Below are positions 22,836-30,665 of a stretch of DNA of 33,511 nt, piece after piece. The DNA is taken from assembly GCA_014655195.1 (NCBI GenBank), contig BNBH01000017.1:1-33511 (forward strand), read 5' to 3'. Position 1 is the stretch's first letter. Each line of letters starts with the position of its first letter. The position numbers and the translations under genes were made by a program. Source of the DNA: Streptomyces cellulosae. Lineage in GTDB: Bacteria > Actinomycetota > Actinomycetes > Streptomycetales > Streptomycetaceae. The notes under the pieces were generated by a model. The model saw only the letters and a program-made list of their open reading frames with translations. It did no database searches and was not told the origin of the DNA.

Positions 22836-25800
22836 TCAGCCCTCCCCGTCCCGCCCCGGCGGGGTCGCGAGGCGCCGGGGGTCGGCCGCACGCGTGATCG
22901 CCGACTCCACCGCCGCGATGCGGTCGCCGATCAGGGCGAGGGCGGACACCGCGCGGGCGAGCACGTCGTCGTCGGGGCCGCCCAAGGTGAGCGTGCGGAC
23001 GTGGGCCGCCTTCACCTCCGCCCAGCGGGCGGCCTGTTCGGGCGTGAGCGTGCCGCGCAGCTCGGCGAGCTTCAGCAGGTTCGCCTCGGCGCCGCTGGTG
23101 AGGGTCTGGGCCTCGGCCGTGTAGTGGTCCTCGATCACGGCGGACAGCTCGGCGTCGTTCATCACCGGCTGGATCCGCTGGGCGATCTTGTTCATGTTGC
23201 GGTACGAACCCTGGAGCAGGAACGGCGGCTCGGTGCGGGCGTCGTCGGAGCGGGCCGCGGACGCGATGTAGGCCGCGTTGACCGCGAGGACCGTCCGGCG
23301 GGCGGTGAGCAGCTGGCGCAACACCGCCAGCACACGGTCGAGTTCGGCCGGCGCGTGCGGGTGGAGCAGCCGGTCCGGGCGGGCCGTCGGGTCGTCGGAG
23401 GCGAGCCGGATCAGCAGGTCCAGGTCGGCGCGGTCGCGCCCGGCGAGCGGCGCGAGCACCGGGTTCGCGGTGAGCGCGTTCTCCACGAAGCTGAGCGCGA
23501 AGACGTCCTCCTTGCCGGTGAGGACGTCGCCCAGGTTCCACACGTCGGCCCGGTTGGCCAGCATGTCGGGCACCCGGAAGACCTCCCCGGACTCGGTGTA
23601 CGGGTTGCCGGCCATGCACACCGCGAACCGCTTGCCCCGCAGGTCGTAGGTGCGCGGCTCGCCCTGCCACACGCCCTCCACCCGGCGGGTCGCGTCGCAC
23701 AACGGGATGAACTTCTGCAGCAGTTCGGGCGAGGTGTGCTGGATGTCGTCCAGGTACAGCAGGGTGTTGCTGCCCGCCGCCAGCGCGAAGTTGATCTTCT
23801 CGACCTCCTGGCGGGCGGTGGCGTTCGGCGCCTCGGCCGGGTCGAGCGAGGTGACGCCGTGCCCGAGCGCGGGACCGCTGACCCGCACCAGGACCAGGCC
23901 GAGGCGGTGGGCGACGTACTCCATGAGGGTCGTCTTGCCGTAGCCGGGAGGGGAGAGGAGCAGCAGGAGTCCTCCGGTGCCGGTGCGGGCGGACTCGCCC
24001 GTCGTGCCGAGCTGCTTGGCGAGGCTGTCGCCGATCAGCGGCAGGTACACCTCGTCGACCAGCCGGTTGCGGACGAACGACGCCATCACGCGCGGACGGT
24101 GGTCGTCCAGGCGGAGCCGGTCGCGTTCGGCTGTGACGAGGGCGGCGCGGCGGCGCTGGAAGGCGCGGAACGCGGGCGCCTCGCGCGCCCGGAACGCGTC
24201 GGTGCGGGCGAGGAACTCGTCCAGGCGGAGCGTGAGACGGCGGCCGGTGATGCGCGGGTGGGTGGAGACCAGGCCCTCGACGGTGACGGTGAGGGGCGCG
24301 TCCGACTCGTGGCGGGGCACGTCCGGGCACAGCTCGGCGGCCACGGCCTCCGCGACGTCCCCGGCGTCCGCCTGCTCGCCGGACGCACCGGTGTACGCGG
24401 TGAGCCACGCCTCGACGAGCTGGCGGCGGGCGCTGAGGTCGCGGAGGGCGGTGAGGTCCTCGTCGTACGCCTCGTCGGCGACCGTGCGGCGGAACTTGTC
24501 GAGCAGGGCACGGGCGCGGGCGCTGATCACGAACCCGTCGGGCCCGGTGGTGAGTTCGTCGAAGAGGTACGCGGCGCACGCCTCCGCGCGGACCGCCGCG
24601 TCCGGGGTCCACTCCCCCACCGCGCGGGCCAGTTCGTCCCGCAGTGCGTCCAGCGCGGGCGGCGCGCCGAAGGCGTCCCGCACCCGGGCCAGCGAGCGGG
24701 CGCGGCGGGTCCAGTCGGCGCGCTCCCGCTCCGTGGTGCCGTGTGCCCAGAACAGCAGGGCGTGAGCGCGGGCGGGGGAGGCGTGGCGCAGGGTGCCGGC
24801 GCCGTCGAACAGGGGCAGCAGGGCGGTGAGGAGCGCGGTGGCGTCGTGGTCGTGCACTCCCCGCTCGTAGCCCTCGTCGTACGCCTCCTCGGCGGCCGTG
24901 CGGACCAGCGCGGGGAGGTCGTCGGCGGCGGCGAGCGCGTCCGGGCCGTGCTCGTGCAGCAGGCGTGCGGCGAGGTGCTCGGCGCGGCTGACCCGCGGCG
25001 ACTCGGACGGCAGGGGGCGGTCCCACAGGGGGCGGTCGGCGAGGAGGGCGGGGTCGGTGACGGGGGCGCGGTAGTCGGTGCCGGTGAGGGCGAGGGCGAG
25101 GCCGTCGTCGTGCGGGACGACGGTGAGGTCGAAGGGCTGGGTGGAGACGGCGAAGCGGTGGGCGCCCAGGCGGAGGGTGCGGCCGCCGTCGGCGTAGAGG
25201 TCGGTGCGGTCGCGCAGGGCGCGGGCGGCCTCCTCGCGGGCGGAGCGCAGCTTGCCGTCGAGTTCCTCGGCGCGCACCCGGTCGCCGAGGGCGCGCAGGT
25301 CGTCGGCGCTGCGGCGGACCTTGGCTACCAGCGGGTCGGAGGCGAAGTAGGTGCTCACCGCGTCGGCGTCGGTGAGCGCGGCACTGCGGCGGGCGATCGT
25401 CTCGAGCACCCGCTCGGCGGCGGAGGCGAGCTGCCCCGCGCGGCGGGCGCGGGCGTCGGTGAGGGTCTGCTTGCGGGCGGAGAAGGCTTCGTAGATCTCG
25501 GTGCGCCGGTCGGCGAGTTCGCCGAGGACGTCGTCGAACTCGGCGAACCGCGACTCCAGTTCCTCGAGCTGGGCGAGCACCCGGGCCATCTGGTCGTCGC
25601 AGGCGTCCGGGTCACCGGCGGCGGCGAGGGCGCCGGTGACGGTCTGGCCGAGCAGGGTCAGCTCGGCGGTGGACCCGGCGCGCGCCTCCCGGTCGAGGAG
25701 GCCGCGGCGGCGCGTGTCGAGGCCGGCGCGGGCGCGGTTGACGCCGCCGAGGGCGTCGGCGACCCGCTCCAGGACGCCGGTGCGGACGGTGGCGTCGGCG

Positions 25801-27797
25801 ATGTCGAGTCCGGCGACCACCTCGGTGACCGTGCGCAGCCCGTCGGCGAGTCCGTCCAGGCGGGCGGCGAGCGGGGCGGCCTGCGCGGTGGTGGCGACCG
25901 CCTCGATGTCGGCGTGCAGCCGCTCCAGGTCGGCGTGGTGGGCGGCGAAGGCGTCCACGCGGGCCAGGAAGGCGACGGCGCGCTGACCGAAGGAGGCGAG
26001 GTCGTCGTCGGCCTCGGCGGCGAGCGCGTCGATGCGCTCGTGGTCCGCGTACCGCATCTCCTTCAGGGTCAGCAGATGGCCCTGCGCCTGGCGGAGTTCG
26101 GTGAGGCCGCGGACCCAGGCGGCGGCCTCGCGGGGCTGTTCGCCGCGCAGCCGGCGAACGACGGCGGTGATCCGTGCGGCGGCCTCGTCGAGCGCCTCGG
26201 CGGCCCGGCGGGTGAGGTCGGTGACCGTCTCGAACTCGGCGAGCACCTGCTCGGCGGTGGCGCGCACCTCCTCCAGCGGGGTGCGCAGGTCGCCGACCTC
26301 CGGGTCGCCCAGCCAATGGTGGGTGTCCAGGGCGCGCACGCAGGCGGCGGCGAGGGTCGCGTAGATCTCGGCGGTGGGGGTGGTCTCGGCGGCGGCGCGG
26401 GCCAGCGACAGGCAGTCGGAGATGCCGCGCACCAGGTCGGCGTTGCCCACCCGGGCCAGCGGCCCCTCCCCCACCGGCTGCGCGGCGGCGCGGGCGTCGG
26501 ACAGGTAGGGGGTCTCCCACAGCTGCACCGGATGCACACGGGCGGGTTCCTCGCCGTCGGGGCGCAGCAGGGTGAGGTGCCCGTCGTCGAAGAGGGCCCA
26601 GCCGTGGCAGGCCATCGGGGTGGCGACGGCCTCGCGGATCTGGTTGTAGGAGAGCAGCAGGGCGCGTCCGCGGGCGGGCGCGTGGAAGGCGTAGAGGACG
26701 TCCTCGCCGTACGGGGAGCGCACCTCCCGCTCGAACTCCATACCTTCGGTGTCGAGTTCGTACGTCTTGTGGGAGCCGGCGGCGAGGCAGTAGCCGCCGG
26801 GGAAGACGATCCCCTGGTCCTCGGGGAGCCGGCGGCAGCCCTGGCCGATGCCGTCGAGGCGGACGACGGTGCGGGTGAGGGTGTTGAACACCAGGTGGCG
26901 GTGGGCGGTCTCCTTGTAGGGGAGGATCCGCAGCAGGATGAGGGGGCCGACGCGGGCGTGGGCGATGTCGGCGTCGGCGAGGGACTGGAGGGGCTCGTCG
27001 ACGGGTTCGCTGTGGATGCCGTCGGGTGTGCCGGTGTCGTTCTCCGTCTTGACGGTGAGGGTGCCGCCGAGGGTGTCGACGAACACCTCGCCCTGCACGG
27101 AGACGTGCGGGTGGCGGCCGAGGACGTGGTCCTCGCGGGTGGCGGGGGTCCAGGTGATGTCGGCGGGCGGGACGCGCGCGTGGTCGCGGTCGCCGCGGGC
27201 GTCGAGGAACTCCGCGCGGCCGTCCTCGGAGACCGCCCAGCGCAGGACGCGGATGTCGCCGGGCTTCTCGCCGGTCTGGAAGACGGCGAGGAGCTTGCCC
27301 TCGGCGCGGCGCAGCCGCAGCAGACGCGCCTGCCGGTAGTAGCGGTGCAGGGCGGCGAACTCCCGCCGGAAGGCGGCGTCGTCGAGGAGGCCGGGCACGG
27401 CGTCCTCGGGCAGCCGGTTCAGGTCGCGGTCGTGGGCGGCGAGGACGTCGCCGACGGTGGTGTCCCGCTCCGGGCGGGGCCGGGTCTCGTAGCCGAGGAG
27501 CAGCACGTCGCCGACGGCGACGACGTCGCGGGGCACGGCGGTGCGCTCGGTGCGCAGCCGCTCGGTGCCGGTGAGGCGCAACTCGGGCGCGCCGAACTCG
27601 TCGGCCCGGCGCCGGTTCAACGTCTCGGCGCGGCGGGCGAGTTCGGAGGCGCGGTCGGTGAGGCGGTCGCGCAGGACCTGGTAGGCGCCGCCGTCGACCG
27701 CCGCGGAGGGCCGCTGAGGGGCCGGGCCGGCGGTGGTGTCCGGGGCGGCGCCCGGGCGGGCGGTGTCGTGGATGGGCTCGTGGGTGCCGGTGGTCAT
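22836..27797 (-). CDS. Giant AAA+ ATPase, DUF3686 'DNA repair ATPase' family
   Basis: A ~1653-residue protein counted from the ATG at 27797 (up to 1698 if translation begins at an earlier repeat start). The N-terminal ~500 residues match the DUF3686 region (ELARRAETLNRRR, then TERLRTERTAVPRDVVAVGD). Residues ~500-900 are mostly charged helices and probable coiled coil. A C-terminal AAA+ module has Walker A SPPGYGKTT (~1281-1289), Walker B LLYLDDIQH (~1348) and sensor-1 AGNPYTESGE (~1395), then NMNKIAQRI. Family members are annotated as DNA-repair ATPases, but I know of no firm function. It follows the flotillin gene in the same direction, so a membrane-linked role is plausible. Seven tandem in-frame initiation sites precede it, making the true start uncertain. 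A strong terminator follows. Confidence 0.85.
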   Translation of the reverse strand: MTTGTHEPIHDTARPGAAPDTTAGPAPQRPSAAVDGGAYQVLRDRLTDRASELARRAETLNRRRADEFGAPELRLTGTERLRTERTAVPRDVVAVGDVLLLGYETRPRPERDTTVGDVLAAHDRDLNRLPEDAVPGLLDDAAFRREFAALHRYYRQARLLRLRRAEGKLLAVFQTGEKPGDIRVLRWAVSEDGRAEFLDARGDRDHARVPPADITWTPATREDHVLGRHPHVSVQGEVFVDTLGGTLTVKTENDTGTPDGIHSEPVDEPLQSLADADIAHARVGPLILLRILPYKETAHRHLVFNTLTRTVVRLDGIGQGCRRLPEDQGIVFPGGYCLAAGSHKTYELDTEGMEFEREVRSPYGEDVLYAFHAPARGRALLLSYNQIREAVATPMACHGWALFDDGHLTLLRPDGEEPARVHPVQLWETPYLSDARAAAQPVGEGPLARVGNADLVRGISDCLSLARAAAETTPTAEIYATLAAACVRALDTHHWLGDPEVGDLRTPLEEVRATAEQVLAEFETVTDLTRRAAEALDEAAARITAVVRRLRGEQPREAAAWVRGLTELRQAQGHLLTLKEMRYADHERIDALAAEADDDLASFGQRAVAFLARVDAFAAHHADLERLHADIEAVATTAQAAPLAARLDGLADGLRTVTEVVAGLDIADATVRTGVLERVADALGGVNRARAGLDTRRRGLLDREARAGSTAELTLLGQTVTGALAAAGDPDACDDQMARVLAQLEELESRFAEFDDVLGELADRRTEIYEAFSARKQTLTDARARRAGQLASAAERVLETIARRSAALTDADAVSTYFASDPLVAKVRRSADDLRALGDRVRAEELDGKLRSAREEAARALRDRTDLYADGGRTLRLGAHRFAVSTQPFDLTVVPHDDGLALALTGTDYRAPVTDPALLADRPLWDRPLPSESPRVSRAEHLAARLLHEHGPDALAAADDLPALVRTAAEEAYDEGYERGVHDHDATALLTALLPLFDGAGTLRHASPARAHALLFWAHGTTERERADWTRRARSLARVRDAFGAPPALDALRDELARAVGEWTPDAAVRAEACAAYLFDELTTGPDGFVISARARALLDKFRRTVADEAYDEDLTALRDLSARRQLVEAWLTAYTGASGEQADAGDVAEAVAAELCPDVPRHESDAPLTVTVEGLVSTHPRITGRRLTLRLDEFLARTDAFRAREAPAFRAFQRRRAALVTAERDRLRLDDHRPRVMASFVRNRLVDEVYLPLIGDSLAKQLGTTGESARTGTGGLLLLLSPPGYGKTTLMEYVAHRLGLVLVRVSGPALGHGVTSLDPAEAPNATARQEVEKINFALAAGSNTLLYLDDIQHTSPELLQKFIPLCDATRRVEGVWQGEPRTYDLRGKRFAVCMAGNPYTESGEVFRVPDMLANRADVWNLGDVLTGKEDVFALSFVENALTANPVLAPLAGRDRADLDLLIRLASDDPTARPDRLLHPHAPAELDRVLAVLRQLLTARRTVLAVNAAYIASAARSDDARTEPPFLLQGSYRNMNKIAQRIQPVMNDAELSAVIEDHYTAEAQTLTSGAEANLLKLAELRGTLTPEQAARWAEVKAAHVRTLTLGGPDDDVLARAVSALALIGDRIAAVESAITRAADPRRLATPPGRDGEG

Positions 27798-27983
27798 GGC
27801 TGCCTCTCGGGAAGGTGCCGGCATGGCTGCCTCTCGGGAAGGTGCCGGCATGGCTGCCTCGCGGGAACGTGCCGTCACGGCTGCCTCGCGGGAACGTGCC
27901 GGCATGGCTGCCTCGCGGGAACGTGCCGTCACGGCTGCCTCTCAGGAACGTGCCGTCACGGCTGCCTCGCGGGAAGGTGCCGG
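27795..27983 (-). repeat. Seven 27-bp tandem units, each with Shine-Dalgarno and start codon
   Basis: Exactly seven contiguous 27-bp units. On the minus strand each holds GAGG-CAGCC followed by ATG or GTG. Start codons lie at 27959 (GTG), 27932 (GTG), 27905 (ATG), 27878 (GTG), 27851 (ATG), 27824 (ATG) and 27797 (ATG), with a five-base Shine-Dalgarno spacer in all. The unit is 9 codons, so all starts share the ATPase frame and translate as M-P-A-P-S-R-E-A-A repeats. The most upstream start (27959) meets an in-frame TGA after four codons (TCC-TGA-GAG), so only six can initiate the ATPase. The GAGAGG form, the strongest, precedes 27797, 27824 and 27932. Confidence 0.92.
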
Positions 27984-27985
27984 CC

Positions 27986-28016
27986 GGGAGCCGCCGTCCC
28001 CTGTGCGGCGGCTCCC
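27986..28016 (-). other. Intercistronic hairpin between flotillin and ATPase array
   Basis: An 11-bp perfect stem, GGGAGCCGCCG (27986-27996) with CGGCGGCTCCC (28006-28016), and a 9-base loop. It starts 17 bases after the flotillin stop and ends next to the first repeat unit. With no T-run it is more likely an RNA processing, stability or attenuation element than a simple terminator. Confidence 0.65.
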
Positions 28017-28032
28017 TGCCGGGTGATGGTGG

Positions 28033-30078
28033 TCAGGCCCCGGTGCGGCCGTTCAGCACGGCCAGCGGAGTGTCCGCCAGACCCAACTCACCTGCCTTGT
28101 CGAGCAGTTGCTCGAACTGCCCGGTGTTCTCTCCGCCCTGCTTCATCAGCTTCATCAGCAGGGCGGACACCGTGAGGTTCTGCACGTCGGAGCTGGAGAC
28201 GGAGCCGAGCATCCGGCTCAGGTCGTCGGTGAAGCTCGCGGAGCCGTCCAGCCAGGGCCCGGCGAGGGCCTGCGCGGTCTCGGAGTTCTTCACGAAGCCG
28301 TCGACGCTCCTGCCGAGCGAGATGGACGACACCAGGCGGTCGAAGAACACCGAGTCGCCGCCGACGATGTTGATGTCCGCGTTCTCCAGACCGGTGGCGA
28401 GCACGGTGGCCTGCGCCTCCGCGACCTGCCGCTGCACGTCGAGCCCGGCCAGCCGGACGTCCTTCTCGGCCTCGAGACGCAGCCGGTACTCCTCGTGGCC
28501 GCGGGACGCCTCGTCGAGCGCGGCCATCGCCGCCGCCTTCTCGGTGAGTCCCGCCGCCTCGGCGCGCAGCCTGCCGGAGATGGCCTCCGCCTCGGCGACC
28601 GCCTTGGCGCGGGCGCCCTCCGCCTCCGCGCGCAGCCGGGCCTCGGTGGCCTCGGCCTCGGCACGGCCCGCCTTCTCGATGACCTCGGCCTCCTTGTCGC
28701 GCACCCGCACGGCGGCGAGACCCTCGGCGGCGGACTCCGCCTGGACGCCCTCCGCGAGCCGCAGCTTGGCCTTGGCGTCCAGATCGGCCGTCTTCAACCG
28801 GGCCTCGGCGAGGGTGAGTTCCTCGGCGGCGCGGTGCGCGGCGGCCTGCTCGGCGGCCTCGGCGGCCTTGATGTCCTTGACCAGCTTCTCCTGCGCTTCC
28901 GCCTCCGCCGCGATGATCACTGCCTGGCGCTGCCGCTCCGCCTCCTCGACGGCCCGCAGCTTCTTGATGGACTCCTCCTGCTCGGCGACCGTACGGTCCA
29001 CCGCGACGCGCTCCCGGATGACCTCGGCGATCTCCCGCTTCTCCGCCTCGACCTCCTTCTCGGCGGCGATCCGGGTCAGCTCGGTCTCCCGCTCCCGGGC
29101 GATGACCTCCAGCAGGCGGTCCTTCTCGATGCGCTCGCTCTCCACGGCGATGACCCGCTCGCGGTTCTTCGCGGCGACGGCGACCTCGCGGGCCTGGTTC
29201 TCCCGCTGCACGCCCAGCTGTTCCTCCGTGCGCAGGAAGGCGCTCTGCGCGCGCAGCCGCTCCTCCTCGACGACCCGCGCGGTCTCCGCCTCCTCGCGGG
29301 CGCGCACGGTCTCGATCTCCCGCTTCTGCTTGATCTCCGCGTCCGCCTGACGGCGCTGCAGCTCCAGGATCGCCTCGCGCGCGTCGACGTCCTGCCGCGT
29401 GATCTCCTTCTCCTCGTTGCGCTGCGCCTCGTTGGTGCGGACGTGCTCCACCGCCGTCAGCTCGGTGATCTTGCGGATGCCCTGCGCGTCGAGGACGTTG
29501 CCCGGGTCGAGCTGGGTGAGCGGGGTCTGCTCCAGGTAGTCGATCGCGGCGTCCTCGAGGTGGTAACCGTTCAGGTCGACGCCGATGACCTCGATGATCC
29601 GGTACCGCAGTTCCTCGCGCTTGGTGTAGAGGTCGGTGAAGTCCATCTGCTTGCCGACGGTCTTCAGCGCCTCGGAGAACTTCGCGTGGAACAGCTCCTG
29701 GAGCGTGTTGCGGTCGCTGGCGCGGGCGGTGCCGACGGCCTGGGCGACCTTGACGACGTCCTCGACGGTCTTGTTGACCTTGACGAAGAACGTGATGCGG
29801 ATGTCCGCGCGGATGTTGTCCCGGCAGATCAGTCCTTCCTTGCCGGCGCGGGTGATCTCGATGGTCTTCACCGAGATGTCCATCACCTCGGCCTTGTGCA
29901 GCACGGGCAGCACGACCGAGCCGGTGAAGGTCACGTCGACCTTGCGGAGCTTGGAGACGATCAGCGCCTTGCCCTGTTCCACCTTGCGGAACAGCTTGGT
30001 GACGAGCAGCAGACCGATGAGCACGAGCAACAGGGCGGCGCCGACGAGTACGGCGATGCCCACGGTGGCGGCATCCAT
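28033..30078 (-). CDS. Flotillin-like SPFH/band-7 membrane scaffold protein
   Basis: A 681-residue flotillin/YqiK-like protein. One N-terminal membrane helix (AVLVGAALLLVLIGLLLVTKL, residues ~9-29, read here as two overlapping parts) is followed by the SPFH domain (~35-200: VEQGKALIVSKLRKV, VKTIEITRAGKEGLICRD, RADIRITFFVKVN, LNGYHLEDAAIDYLEQTPL). A very long Glu/Ala/Arg coiled coil covers ~205-560. The C-terminal oligomerisation region includes INIVGGDSVFFDRLVSSISLG. Flotillins organise membrane microdomains and scaffold partner complexes. The usual NfeD partner is not in this window; the AAA+ ATPase gene downstream takes that position. ATG at 30078 has GAAGGAC upstream. Confidence 0.93.
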   Translation of the reverse strand: MDAATVGIAVLVGAALLLVLIGLLLVTKLFRKVEQGKALIVSKLRKVDVTFTGSVVLPVLHKAEVMDISVKTIEITRAGKEGLICRDNIRADIRITFFVKVNKTVEDVVKVAQAVGTARASDRNTLQELFHAKFSEALKTVGKQMDFTDLYTKREELRYRIIEVIGVDLNGYHLEDAAIDYLEQTPLTQLDPGNVLDAQGIRKITELTAVEHVRTNEAQRNEEKEITRQDVDAREAILELQRRQADAEIKQKREIETVRAREEAETARVVEEERLRAQSAFLRTEEQLGVQRENQAREVAVAAKNRERVIAVESERIEKDRLLEVIARERETELTRIAAEKEVEAEKREIAEVIRERVAVDRTVAEQEESIKKLRAVEEAERQRQAVIIAAEAEAQEKLVKDIKAAEAAEQAAAHRAAEELTLAEARLKTADLDAKAKLRLAEGVQAESAAEGLAAVRVRDKEAEVIEKAGRAEAEATEARLRAEAEGARAKAVAEAEAISGRLRAEAAGLTEKAAAMAALDEASRGHEEYRLRLEAEKDVRLAGLDVQRQVAEAQATVLATGLENADINIVGGDSVFFDRLVSSISLGRSVDGFVKNSETAQALAGPWLDGSASFTDDLSRMLGSVSSSDVQNLTVSALLMKLMKQGGENTGQFEQLLDKAGELGLADTPLAVLNGRTGA

Positions 30079-30464
30079 GGGACACGTCCTTCTGGGCTGA
30101 CTTACGGGCAGAAGTCGGATGTGTGCGGCGCCTCGAAGGCGAGGGCCTGAAGGGTGTGGGGCCTCGCGCGTGGGCGAGGCGGTGCGTCGGACGGTGGTGG
30201 AGACGGCTCAGCCGTCGAGGCGGTTTCGCGCCGGGCGCGGAGGGTTGCCTTCCGCGGCCGGGCGCGCCGCACCGTCCCGGTCCGCACCGCGCGTGCGCGG
30301 GGACCGGGACGGCCAGGGTTCGTCGGGGGCGGTGCGGTGCAGCGGCCCCGTGCGGCGGGGGGCGGCCGGGCCGTGGACGCGGTTCACGAAGGTCCGCATC
30401 TGCCCGCCCCCTCTCCGTCCTCGTCTTCGCCGTCCGTGCGTGCGACGGCCGATGTCGTCGGGCA
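30079..30464. promoter_or_regulatory. Flotillin upstream region with inverted repeats
   Basis: A ~390-bp noncoding, very GC-rich region. It holds a perfect dyad GACGGCT-C-AGCCGTC (30202-30216), an 11-bp stem CGTCCCGGTCC/GGACCGGGACG (30273-30283, 30301-30311) with a GC-rich loop, and GCCTCGC/GCGAGGC (30161-30180). These would lie in the flotillin 5' leader or promoter. No convincing -10/-35 pair for flotillin is visible. Confidence 0.45.
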
Positions 30465-30533
30465 GCACTGCTCCCCTCCGGTTCCGGCACGGACACCACC
30501 TGCCGGTGTCCGGCACCGGAACCTCCGCAGTGC
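30465..30533. promoter_or_regulatory. 69-bp interrupted inverted repeat
   Basis: Three paired blocks nest symmetrically: GCACTGC (30465) with GCAGTGC (30527), CCGGTTCCGG core (30478-30487) with CCGGAACC (30516), and GGACACC (30491) with GGTGTCC (30505). The loop is seven bases. It lies in the flotillin/PucR divergent region and may be a transcript barrier or operator. Confidence 0.6.
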
Positions 30534-30574
30534 TCCCCGCGGGCCATGCTGCCCGGCCCGGCCCGCACCGCGCA

Positions 30575-30604
30575 TTGCCGGATTCCGGCAAAGTTCACTA
30601 GGGT
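30575..30604 (+). promoter_or_regulatory. Promoter and palindromic operator of the PucR-type gene
   Basis: TTGCCG (30575-30580) and TAGGGT (30599-30604) are spaced by 18 bases, a fair primary-sigma promoter. A perfect palindrome TTGCCGGATTCCGGCAA (30575-30591, 7-bp arms, 3-bp centre) overlaps the -35. A regulator bound there would block transcription. Autoregulation by the PucR-type protein is the simplest guess. Confidence 0.6.
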
Positions 30605-30665
30605 CTGCATGCCGGTGCGCCGACATGAACGCATCAGGACCGTGTGAGGAAGCCGAGGGGACGAC

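Noticed and set aside
27795..27983. CRISPR array
   Set aside because: The units are contiguous with no variable spacers, are in frame, and carry a Shine-Dalgarno sequence and start codon. They are a tandem repeat.
22740..28175. An 1811-codon open frame on the plus strand opposite the ATPase gene
   Set aside because: It is Gly/Val/Arg-rich with no recognisable domain and no Shine-Dalgarno sequence, and it exactly mirrors a gene with strong G/C third-position bias. The opposite strand carries conserved AAA+ motifs.
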